Shown here piece by piece: positions 32,971-41,028 of a stretch of DNA of 64,000 nucleotides. The first letter of the stretch is position 1, and the number at the start of each line of letters is the position of its first letter. Under the pieces are notes generated by a model that did not search any database, had not been told where the DNA came from, and was given only the letters and a program-made list of their open reading frames with translations. Source of the DNA: WHSW01 sp033856255 (GTDB lineage Bacteria > Actinomycetota > Thermoleophilia > Solirubrobacterales > 70-9). The translations under genes were made by a program, and so were the position numbers. Where the stretch lies: contig JAWVFH010000016.1 of NCBI GenBank assembly GCA_033856255.1, positions 6,614-70,613 on the forward strand, in the 5' to 3' direction.

Positions 32971-35877
32971 TTAGCGGATGGCCGTGAAGTACCGGGCCAG
33001 CGCCGTCGAGTGCGCCCCCGAGCCGGCCGCGATCACCCGGCCGCCGACCTGGGCCAATGTGAACGCGCCATCGTTTCGCGCGCCAAAGTCCGTCGTCGTC
33101 GATCCGTCGCCGGCGAACGAGGGGTCCCGCCGCCCGTTCGCCGTGAAGCGAGCAACCAGGAAGTCGCCGCCGCGCGGGTCGTAGTAGCCAGAATTGCCGG
33201 CCGCCAGGACGGCACCTCGCGGCTGGGCGACGACGGCCTGGAAAGCGGACCCGCGCCGCGTCGCAAGGTGAACGACACCGTCGCGGGAGAACCGGTCGTC
33301 GAGGCGACCCCGATCCGTGAAGCGTGCGACGGTCGGCTGCGTACCGTGGCTGACGACCACCGATCCCGCCGCGGTGACGGCGCCGGCCGGTGCGACAACC
33401 AGGCCATTAGCGGCAGCCGGACGGCCGAAGTCGACGAATTCCATGCCATCGCTCGAAAACGACCGGTCCAGCTCGCCGTCAGGCGAGAGCCGCATCAGGG
33501 CGAACCCCGGCTTGTCTTCTGCCGCCTGCCGGCCGCTCCCCGCAACGACCGCCCGCCCGCGAGCGTCGACCCCGACACTACGGACGCTCATCCCGAGCCC
33601 GTCCCCGCGGACCACCGTCTGGACGCCGTCGTCGGAGAACGACGGATCGGGATCGCCGGTTGGCGTGAGCCGGGCAACGCCGGCGCCCCCCGCAATCGCT
33701 GCGGCGACAACGATCCGTCCGTCCTCCATCAGGGCGAGCTCCGGTCCCTGGAAGTCGTAGGTCGCGTCCAGCGGTACGTGCGCGAAACCGCTCTCGCCGA
33801 AGGACTCGTCGATGCTGCCGTCAGGCCGCAGCGCCACCACGGCGATCTCGGTGCCCGTCCCCGTCGACAACCCGCGGCGGAGGGCCACCAGCACCTCACC
33901 GTCCGGCCGGCAAGCGACGCCGCCGGCGATGCCGCCCTGCTCAGAGTCGATGATCGTGAGGCCACCCTGCCCAAACGTGCTGTCCGGGCTGCCGTCGGAA
34001 AGAACGCGCACGACCGCAGGAAGGCCCGGCGGCAACTGGTACTCGCGGTAAACCGTTCCCGTCCCCACCACGCTGCCATCTCCGAGCGCGGCGAGCCCGA
34101 CGATCGTCATCCCGAAGGGGAGGGCCGCCTTCCCACCAGCACCGAAGCTCGGATCGAGATCACCGGCGCCCGGCGGCCGGAGCGATGGACGTGTCTCGAT
34201 CGGACCGCCGGAGCCGGGACCGACGCGGATCGACTGCGAGCGTGCGCCCGCGCATATGCCGACACGGTCTGAGACCACCTCGGGCACCTGCGCGTAGAAG
34301 CGCCCGCGTGCCCCACCGGCGGGAATCACGGTATGGCCGCGGCGTCGGGGCGCCTTCGTCGCCACCGGTTCGTCCGCACCGGGGAGAATCCGCATTATCC
34401 GTATGGAGCCCTCCCTGGTACACGGCCGGAGGTCGGAAGTCACGTCCACCACGAAAACATCGCGCTCGTATCCCCCGTAGTCGAGCGCGACGTCTCGCGG
34501 GACGAACGGACAGCCACTGCGCGAGGTCTCGCTCACCTGCGGGCACCGGTCGCGACGATCCGGCACGCCGTCCGCATCCGCGTCGGCGGTCTTGCCGCCG
34601 ACGAGATAGCGGGCCAGACCGATCGACTCTCCGAGCCGTCCGAGCAGCTGGCCCGCGACGACGATCCTGGCATCGGGCTGCAGCGCAATCCCGAACGGGC
34701 GCTCGATGCGACCGGCGACGTTTGTTGTCAGGACGCCATTGCCCGAGAAAGACCGATCCCGCGACCCGTCGCCGAGGAGGCGCGCCAGGACGAAGTCCGT
34801 GTTGTTCTGCCCGGCGACCACCAATCTGCCGCGGGCATCCTCGGTCAGGTCGTTGAACTCGGTGCGTACCCCGATCACCCTCGCCGGGAGGGATGGCTCG
34901 AACCCGCTTGACCGGGTTCCGTCCGGATCCAACGCCACGAGCATTGCCGTGACCTTGAGGGAAGGCGAGTCGTCGCGCTCGAGGTACGTGCTCCCGGCCA
35001 GGACGACCGAGCCGTCGCGGCGCACGATGAGCGCGTTGAGGAACGCCGCGCCGTTCCTGGGCGCGATGAACTGGCGCCCGCCGCCGGCGAAGGAGGGGTC
35101 AAGCGCCCCTGAGCTGGTCAGGCGAGCGAGCCCGATCCCCACGTAAGTGAAGCCGCCCGGACCAGTCGCCCCGACCACAACGCGGCCGTCGGCGCCGAGC
35201 GCCAGCGATGCGGGCGGCCTAAAGCCCATGTCGCCCAAGTGGAAGGTCCCGCCGTCGCCGAATGACGGATCCGGGCCGCCGCCCGGTAGTCGCCGAGAGA
35301 CGATCAGGTCCTCGTTGGAGGTCACGGCCGCGACGAGGATCCTGCCGTCAGGTTGCACACCCAGGCCGACCCGGCCGTCGCCCACCAGGGTCGCGACCAA
35401 GTCGACGCCGGCGTCGCCGAACGACGGATCCACGCCACCGTTCGGATCCAGGCGCAGCAACGCCAGGCGGCCGGAGTTCGTCTCGATTCTGGCGACGATC
35501 AGGTCGCCGCGCGGCCCGTCGGCCAAGCCAACGACCTTGTCGTCCCCGCCACCGGTTCCGATCCGCGCGGCGCCACCGTCTCCGAACGACGGGTCGATCG
35601 CGCCCGACGGCTGTAGGCCGTACAACGTCGCGTCGCCGAACGCCGGAAAGGGATGCTGGTGGCTGGCGCCGACGATGATCCGGCCGCTCTGCTGCACGAC
35701 AAGGCCGCCTCGCGCGAAGTCGCCCGCGCCGTCGCCGGAGGGATCAGCGACGATCGTCCTGCCCATCTCTCCGAAGCTCGGATCGAGGTCCCCGGGCGCG
35801 GCGACCGCAGGCGACGCTGCGGTCAGTAGACCCCAGATCGCGCCGATGAGACCGAGGACGAGGCGATGACGCTTCAC
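32971..35877 (-). CDS. Large secreted delta-60 repeat protein
   Basis: The 968-residue product has a signal peptide (VLGLIGAIWGLLTAASPAVA, cleavage near residue 27) and about a dozen delta-60 repeats of the form xLDPSFGxGG followed by PDGRIVVAG. They fall in two blocks (about residues 28-425 and 595-968), separated by a stretch with DADGVPDRRDRCPQ, a thrombospondin-3-like calcium-binding motif. Such repeats are predicted to fold into a beta-propeller on the cell surface; the function is unknown. The stop lies only 50 nt before the L10 leader core, so the rplJ promoter must be inside or just after this gene. Confidence 0.85.
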   Translation of the reverse strand: MKRHRLVLGLIGAIWGLLTAASPAVAAPGDLDPSFGEMGRTIVADPSGDGAGDFARGGLVVQQSGRIIVGASHQHPFPAFGDATLYGLQPSGAIDPSFGDGGAARIGTGGGDDKVVGLADGPRGDLIVARIETNSGRLALLRLDPNGGVDPSFGDAGVDLVATLVGDGRVGLGVQPDGRILVAAVTSNEDLIVSRRLPGGGPDPSFGDGGTFHLGDMGFRPPASLALGADGRVVVGATGPGGFTYVGIGLARLTSSGALDPSFAGGGRQFIAPRNGAAFLNALIVRRDGSVVLAGSTYLERDDSPSLKVTAMLVALDPDGTRSSGFEPSLPARVIGVRTEFNDLTEDARGRLVVAGQNNTDFVLARLLGDGSRDRSFSGNGVLTTNVAGRIERPFGIALQPDARIVVAGQLLGRLGESIGLARYLVGGKTADADADGVPDRRDRCPQVSETSRSGCPFVPRDVALDYGGYERDVFVVDVTSDLRPCTREGSIRIMRILPGADEPVATKAPRRRGHTVIPAGGARGRFYAQVPEVVSDRVGICAGARSQSIRVGPGSGGPIETRPSLRPPGAGDLDPSFGAGGKAALPFGMTIVGLAALGDGSVVGTGTVYREYQLPPGLPAVVRVLSDGSPDSTFGQGGLTIIDSEQGGIAGGVACRPDGEVLVALRRGLSTGTGTEIAVVALRPDGSIDESFGESGFAHVPLDATYDFQGPELALMEDGRIVVAAAIAGGAGVARLTPTGDPDPSFSDDGVQTVVRGDGLGMSVRSVGVDARGRAVVAGSGRQAAEDKPGFALMRLSPDGELDRSFSSDGMEFVDFGRPAAANGLVVAPAGAVTAAGSVVVSHGTQPTVARFTDRGRLDDRFSRDGVVHLATRRGSAFQAVVAQPRGAVLAAGNSGYYDPRGGDFLVARFTANGRRDPSFAGDGSTTTDFGARNDGAFTLAQVGGRVIAAGSGAHSTALARYFTAIR

Positions 35878-35936
35878 ATCCTCAGAGACCCGCCGCGAGG
35901 ACGAAAGTATTGGCGCGACTCCAGTCAGCCCAGTGG

Positions 35937-36251
35937 TCAGCCCGTCGCCGGGCCGAGCCGATCGAGGACCGATAGGACCGCCCGGGTGTCGGCGCGGATG
36001 GCGTCGCCCATGTCCTCGAGTCGCTCCGTGTTGCGCTGGAGGCTGATGTCGATGTCGCCGATCGCGCGGACGAAAGTCGCCTCGCTGCGCTCGATGCGGT
36101 GCATCATCCGCTCGTGCGACTCCGCCTGCCGGTCGAAGGCCTCGGCCTGGCGGTCGAACGACTCGGCCTGACGCGCAACCGTGGCCTCGATGCCCTCGAG
36201 CGCAGCCGTCGCCCGGTCGAGCAGGTCTCGGTGGCGGTCTTCGGAGCTCAC
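35937..36251 (-). CDS. Small coiled-coil protein of unknown function
   Basis: The 104-residue product is almost entirely helical heptads: three ARQAESFDRQAEAFDRQAE-type units (about residues 24-46) and HERMMHRIERSEATFVRAIG. No membrane segment or catalytic motif is visible. The GTG start (36249-36251) is chosen because an upstream start would overlap the next glycosyltransferase gene; there is no strong Shine-Dalgarno. Confidence 0.6.
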   Translation of the reverse strand: MSSEDRHRDLLDRATAALEGIEATVARQAESFDRQAEAFDRQAESHERMMHRIERSEATFVRAIGDIDISLQRNTERLEDMGDAIRADTRAVLSVLDRLGPATG

Positions 36252-36291
36252 AAGCGCAATGTTCGCATCTCGAGATGCGCCAAAGCAGCGC

Positions 36292-37224
36292 TCAGCGATA
36301 GGCGAGGACCACGGCCCGGGGCCGTAATCCGGCCCGGTGGTTGCGCAGGTCGCGGCGGGAGCCCGCCAGCTTCGCGCTCCACCGCTCCCCGCCAATCTCG
36401 GCGAGCGCAGCGAAGACCGGAAGGCGGAGGGCGAGCGCGCCGATGCTGAGCAGGGCGAAGCCGCGGGTCACCGCCCAGCCGCGGCGCCGGGCCATCCAGC
36501 CGTACAGCGACTCGAGCTCGCGCGCGGGCCGGTCGAAGGACGCCTGCGCGGTCGCCGCGGCGCCCGCGTGCAGGACCCTCGCCGCGGGCTCGTACCGGAT
36601 GGCCCATCCGGCCCGGCCCAGGCGCCAGCAGAGGTCGACGTCCTCGGCGAACAGCCACTGGCGCGGGTCGAAACCGCCGACCTGCTCGAAGGCGCGGCGG
36701 CGGATGAGCAGGAAGGCACCTTGCGCCCAACCGACGTCGCGGGCGCGATCAAGGTCCCAATCGGGTGCGAGCCCGGCCCACGCAAGCGCCGTCGCCGGCA
36801 GGGTGGGCAGCCGGTGCACGGAGCGCTCGATGGCGCCGTCGCGCTGCAGCCTGGGCGCGACCGCGCCGATCTCGGGGCGCTGCCGAGCCGCCGCCAGCAA
36901 CCGCTCCAAGGCGCCCGGCTCGACCGCGACGTCCGCGTTCGCGGCGGCGATCCAGGCAGAGGCGCCGCGCTCCGCGACCAGGTTCACCGCCCGCCCGTAG
37001 CCGAGGTTCTCGTCCGCATCGATCACCGTGGCCCAGGGAAAGTCGGCGCGCACCATCGCCGCCGATCCGTCGGCGGAGCCGTTGTCGACGACCCAGACGG
37101 CGGCGAGGCCCGACTCGGCCGAAGGCTCTAGCGAAGCAAGGCAGCGGCGCAGCAGCTCGCGGGTGTTCCAGCTCACGACCGCGACCGCGACCGCAGCTAC
37201 TTCTTCTTCGGCTTGACCTTCCAC
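36292..37224 (-). CDS. Glycosyltransferase family 2
   Basis: The 310-residue enzyme has a GT-A fold: AVAVAVVSWNTRELLRRCL, VVDNGSADGSAAMVRA, the DxD-like region AAANADVAVEPGALERLL, and WAQGAFLLIRRRAFEQVGGF with WLFAEDVDLCWRLGRAG, typical of rhamnosyl- and related transferases (WbbL-like). It probably adds a sugar to a surface glycan. The start (GTG 37224) lies inside the 3' end of the delta-60 gene, a 28-nt overlap; GTG 37176 is a shorter alternative that would cut the first beta-strand. Confidence 0.85.
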   Translation of the reverse strand: MEGQAEEEVAAVAVAVVSWNTRELLRRCLASLEPSAESGLAAVWVVDNGSADGSAAMVRADFPWATVIDADENLGYGRAVNLVAERGASAWIAAANADVAVEPGALERLLAAARQRPEIGAVAPRLQRDGAIERSVHRLPTLPATALAWAGLAPDWDLDRARDVGWAQGAFLLIRRRAFEQVGGFDPRQWLFAEDVDLCWRLGRAGWAIRYEPAARVLHAGAAATAQASFDRPARELESLYGWMARRRGWAVTRGFALLSIGALALRLPVFAALAEIGGERWSAKLAGSRRDLRNHRAGLRPRAVVLAYR

Positions 37225-37500
37225 TTCTTGGCGGCCGGCGTGGAGTCGAGGTTGCCGGCCGGATCGGTCGCGCGGACCTGGAACTTCTTCTTGCCGGTCT
37301 TCAGCTTCTTGTACTTGGTCGGCGAGGAGCAGGGCAGGAACTTCTTCAGCTTCTTCTTCACCTTCTTACCCGCCAGCGCGCACTCGAAGGTCGAGCCCGG
37401 CTCGCTGGAGGTGAAGGTGAGCGTTGCCTTCGTCTTCGGCGTCTTCTTCTTCGGTCCCTTGACGATCGTCGTCTCGGGCGGGGTCGTGTCTGTCGCCGGC
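37166..37500. repeat. Duplicated segment, copy A (delta-60 gene 3' end plus GT2 5' end)
   Basis: About 330 bp here match 40700-41028 almost exactly, with few substitutions and one 6-bp (gaccgc) length difference. The repeat covers the last about 100 codons of the delta-60 gene and extends past its stop into the first codons of the GT2 gene. Confidence 0.9.
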
Positions 37501-39236
37501 GTGGTCGTGGTCGTGGTTGGAGTCGTCGTGGTGGTGGTCGGCGTGGAACTGTCAAAGCGCGCGGTCACGGTCGTGTTCGTGCCGACCGTGATGAAGCAGT
37601 CGGCGTCAGTGGGCGGATCACAGTCGGGGTTGCCCTCCCAGCCGGTGAAGGTTGAGCCGGACGCCGGCGTCGCGGTGAGGTCATCAAAGGTCTCGCCCGG
37701 GTCGCCGGCCTCTACGCAGTCGCCCGGGCAGTTGATCCCCGTTCCCGTCACGGTCCCGGATCCCGACCCAGCCAGCGAGACCGTGAGGCTCGTCTGGCAA
37801 AAGCTGGGATTGCTGTCCGCAGTCACGGTTCCGTACTTGGCGAGGGTGAACAGGTCGTCAGGGTTTGCGAAGGCGGTCCCCGCGAGCACCACCTTGTCGG
37901 AGGCCGGCAGCAGGACCGCGACGGCGACGGCCCTCTCCGGGCCGACGATCGATTTGCCGTCGCCCGAGAAGGTCGTGTCGAGGGTGCCATCGGCGTTGTA
38001 GCGAGCCGTCGCGAAACGCCCGCTGAAGCCGCACGCGCGCGTGAATCCACCGGCGACGATCTTGCCATCGGGCTGGATGGCGACGTCGTTGGCGACGCTG
38101 CCTCGGGACCCGGTGTGGGCGCCGAAGCTCGTCTGGACCTTGCCGCCGGAGAACGTCGGATCGAGCGCGCCGCTGGAGTCGAGGCGGGCGAGGGCGAAGT
38201 CCGAGTTCACGCCCATCGAGCTGTCGACGCTCGTCCCGCCCGCCACCACGATCGCGCCGCCGGGCTCGACGGCGAGCGAGTTGGCGCCCTCGGTCGAGGC
38301 GCCGAAGTCGACCTGGGTCAGACCGTCGCCGCCGGAGAAGGTCGTGTCGAGGGTGCCGGCCGTCGCGCCGTTCAGCAGGAAGCGCCCCGCGATCAGGTCG
38401 CTCTTGGTCGACAAGCCCGCGATCGTCACCGCCGGACCGAGGGCCGCCGTGATCGTTGACGCCCCAGTGTCGACGACCATCCGTCTGACCATGTCCGCAC
38501 CGGCGACGTTGGCGACCGACTGTCCGTCGGTCGAGAAGCTCGCGTCCGCTGTCCCGTCGGCCAGATAGCGGGCGAACGCGGCCCTGGCCTGGCCGCCGAG
38601 CCTCGAGCCGCCGCCGACGAGGACCGCGCCGCTGGGGAGGACGGCCACGTCCCCGGCCAGATCCTGGGAATTGTTGCTGGGCGGCACGATGTCGGTCGTC
38701 AGCTTGCCGTCGGTGGAGAAGTGCGTCACCGGGTCGCCGTCGGTGTTCGTGTCGAGGGTGCCGTTGTCGTTGAAGCGCGCGACCGCGAAATCGTCGTCCT
38801 CGTCGAAGGTGTGATCGTCCTGGGTCCCGGCGACGACGATCTTCTGCGGCGACGAGCCGTCGAGCGCGACGGCGGAAGCGGTGACGTTGTCGGCGAAGCT
38901 CGCCGTTGCAATGCCCATGGTCCCGAAGCCGGTGTCAACCGAGCCGTCCGGCATGAAGCGGACGACCACCAAGTCGTCGCGGCCGTTCAGGTCGACGTCC
39001 CCGGACCCCGCGACGACGTACTTGCCGTCGCCCTGAATCACCGCATCGGCCACGCGCGCGAAGGAGAACTCCGACACCGGCACCGCCTTCTGGGCGAGGC
39101 CGTCGCCATCGAAGCTCGTGTCCAGATCGGCAGGTCCGCCGAACGCGACGTCGCCGCCGATCGAGACGAGCGCATAGAGGCCAAGCGCGAACGCGATGGC
39201 GGCTGCGCCGCCGAAGCGGCTGCGGATTGATGACAC
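37197..39236 (-). CDS. Delta-60 repeat protein with B-repeat-like and basic C-terminal domains (paralogue A)
   Basis: The 679-residue secreted protein has an N-terminal hydrophobic signal or anchor (AAAIAFALGLYALVSIGG), delta-60 repeats (about residues 35-440), then a Gly-rich domain resembling InlB B-repeats (SLAGSGSGTVTGTGINCPGD, STFTGWEGNPDC), a Thr-rich linker and a C-terminal domain beginning TPPETTIVKGPKKKTP and ending WKVKPKKK. The start is GTG 39234-39236, with AAGGAGG 9 nt upstream. Paralogue B at 40725 has the same architecture. Function unknown, probably cell-surface. Confidence 0.85.
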   Translation of the reverse strand: MSSIRSRFGGAAAIAFALGLYALVSIGGDVAFGGPADLDTSFDGDGLAQKAVPVSEFSFARVADAVIQGDGKYVVAGSGDVDLNGRDDLVVVRFMPDGSVDTGFGTMGIATASFADNVTASAVALDGSSPQKIVVAGTQDDHTFDEDDDFAVARFNDNGTLDTNTDGDPVTHFSTDGKLTTDIVPPSNNSQDLAGDVAVLPSGAVLVGGGSRLGGQARAAFARYLADGTADASFSTDGQSVANVAGADMVRRMVVDTGASTITAALGPAVTIAGLSTKSDLIAGRFLLNGATAGTLDTTFSGGDGLTQVDFGASTEGANSLAVEPGGAIVVAGGTSVDSSMGVNSDFALARLDSSGALDPTFSGGKVQTSFGAHTGSRGSVANDVAIQPDGKIVAGGFTRACGFSGRFATARYNADGTLDTTFSGDGKSIVGPERAVAVAVLLPASDKVVLAGTAFANPDDLFTLAKYGTVTADSNPSFCQTSLTVSLAGSGSGTVTGTGINCPGDCVEAGDPGETFDDLTATPASGSTFTGWEGNPDCDPPTDADCFITVGTNTTVTARFDSSTPTTTTTTPTTTTTTPATDTTPPETTIVKGPKKKTPKTKATLTFTSSEPGSTFECALAGKKVKKKLKKFLPCSSPTKYKKLKTGKKKFQVRATDPAGNLDSTPAAKKWKVKPKKK

Positions 39237-39286
39237 CGTGCGGAACCTCCTTGCCCGAAGGTGCATACCACCTCGGGGATCGCCGG

Positions 39287-40681
39287 TCAACGTTCCGAGC
39301 GCCCCGGAGGGCAGGAGAGCGCGTACGCGGACCACCGCTCGTTGCTCGCCAGGCCGGCGATCCCGCTGAACCCGGTGCCGAGCATGCCCGTCAGCTCGCG
39401 CTCGTCGACGCTTCCCGCGCGGGCGATGATCACCTCTGCGCCTCCGCTCCCGGGAAGCTGCGGGAGCGTCAGCAGCGACCCAACGCGATTCGCGGACGCG
39501 TCGAGCTCGTAGACGAGCCGGGCGAGCAGCCGGCTGTCGTCGATCGCGATCCGGCCCGGGCAGGCGAGCGCCGCGTCGCGGACGCCGTCCGCGGCGACCA
39601 GATCGGCGAGACCGTCGGACTCGAGCGCCGGCAGGTCGCCGATCCGGGCGTCGATCCGATCCCGCTCGCGCAGCGCCAGCGGGATCGCCAGCAGCGCCAG
39701 CGCGACCGCGGCCGCCACCCGCCAGCGGCCCTCGAACGGCGCGAGCGCCCAGGTCGCGCCGGCGCCGATCACCGGGCAGAGCAGACAGGCGGGCGCGACG
39801 ACGAACCGCTCGGTGCCGATGTAGCCGAGCGCGCCGAGGACGACGACCGCGGCGAGCCAGGCAAGCGCAATCGCGGTGATCGCCAGGACCGGTTGCGCAA
39901 GTCGTCGCCGCAGCGTGGCGGCCGGGGCGTTGAGCCCGTGGAAGACCGCGACGGCGACGAACGCCCACAGCGGAGCCGGCAGCGCCTCCGCGGCCTTGCC
40001 GAGCGCGTCGGCGGCGGAGGTCTCCCGCGCGACGCCGCGCGCCGTCCCCGGCCCGGTCAGCGCGTTGCCGGAGCCGAGCCAGTCGAGCCCGAACCAGAGC
40101 GCCGGCACGGCGGCCACGGCCGCCGCCACCGCCGGCCGGGCGCGCGGATCGTCGCGCCAGAGCCAGAGCGCGTAGAGGCCGAGCATCGGCCAGACCTCCG
40201 GGCGGATCAACGCCACGCCGAAAATCGCCGCGAAGGCCGCCCGGCGCCTGCCTCCCAGATGCAGCTCGACGGCCCCCAGCGCCAGCGCGACCAGGATCGG
40301 CTCGGCGTCGGCGCGCACGACGACGCCCCAGTAGTCGGGAAGCAGGAGGAGCGCGAGCACGGCGACGACCCCGGCGAACCGGTCGGCCAGGCGAGTGCCG
40401 ATCTTGTAGGCGAGCAGGAGCGAGAGCAGGGCGCAGAAGCGCACCAGCAGGACCCAGAGCTCGGGCGCCGCGCTGCCGGCGAGCGAGAGCGGCGCCGCCA
40501 GCAGTGCCGGCAGGGGCTTCCAGGCGACGCCGGTCGAGCCCGGGTCGGTGTGGAGCGTCAGGTGGACGAGATCGCGGCCCCAGTCGAGCCAGATCCAGGC
40601 GTCGTAGCCGGGCGGCGCCGGCCACAACACCAGCGACATCCCGGCCAGCGCCAACAGCGCGAGCACCGGGCGAGCGCGCAT
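39287..40681 (-). CDS. Polytopic membrane glycosyltransferase (GT-C-like mannosyltransferase family)
   Basis: The 464-residue product has about nine or ten membrane segments and an N-terminal region GYDAWIWLDWGRDLVHLTLH that resembles the first loop of GT-C enzymes. Other family features are PEVWPMLGLYALWLW and a C-terminal globular part of about 120 residues. It would use a polyprenyl-phosphate-linked sugar. The ATG is fused to the stop of a short truncated GT2 remnant (TGATG), so it is probably translated by coupling from the delta-60 gene upstream. Confidence 0.75.
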   Translation of the reverse strand: MRARPVLALLALAGMSLVLWPAPPGYDAWIWLDWGRDLVHLTLHTDPGSTGVAWKPLPALLAAPLSLAGSAAPELWVLLVRFCALLSLLLAYKIGTRLADRFAGVVAVLALLLLPDYWGVVVRADAEPILVALALGAVELHLGGRRRAAFAAIFGVALIRPEVWPMLGLYALWLWRDDPRARPAVAAAVAAVPALWFGLDWLGSGNALTGPGTARGVARETSAADALGKAAEALPAPLWAFVAVAVFHGLNAPAATLRRRLAQPVLAITAIALAWLAAVVVLGALGYIGTERFVVAPACLLCPVIGAGATWALAPFEGRWRVAAAVALALLAIPLALRERDRIDARIGDLPALESDGLADLVAADGVRDAALACPGRIAIDDSRLLARLVYELDASANRVGSLLTLPQLPGSGGAEVIIARAGSVDERELTGMLGTGFSGIAGLASNERWSAYALSCPPGRSER

Positions 40682-40752
40682 CAGTGGAACTCGCCGGGCT
40701 TCCAGCTCACGACCGCGACCGCAGCTACTTCTTCTTCGGCTTGACCTTCCAC
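40681..40752 (-). pseudogene. Truncated 5' remnant of a GT2 gene
   Basis: In the same frame as the intact GT2 at 36292-37224, a GTG at 40750-40752 opens 23 codons ending VAVVSWKPGEFH, where the intact gene has AVAVAVVSWNTREL. It overlaps the 3' end of the delta-60 gene as the intact copy does, then stops at the ATG of the membrane glycosyltransferase. It is a scar of duplication and replacement, or acts as a coupling peptide. Confidence 0.7.
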
Positions 40753-41028
40753 TTCTTGGCCGCCGGCGTGGAGTCGGGGTTGCCGGCCGGATCGGTCGCG
40801 CGGACCTGGAACTTCTTCTTGCCCGTCTTCAGCTTCTTGTACTTGGTCGGCGAGGAGCAGGGCAGGAACTTCTTGAGCTTCTTCTTCACCTTCTTACCCG
40901 AGAGGGCACACTCGAAGGTCGAGCCCGGCTCGCTGGAGGTGAAGGTGAGCTTCGCCTTCGACTTCGGCGTCTTCTTCTTCGGTCCCTTGACGATCGTCGT
41001 CTCGGGCGGGGTCGTGTCGGTCGCGGGC
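40700..41028. repeat. Duplicated segment, copy B
   Basis: This is the second copy of the 330-bp segment at 37166-37500, in the same orientation and 3.5 kb away. Identity continues through the delta-60 stop codon and breaks immediately after the shared GT2 start region (VVSW). Confidence 0.9.
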
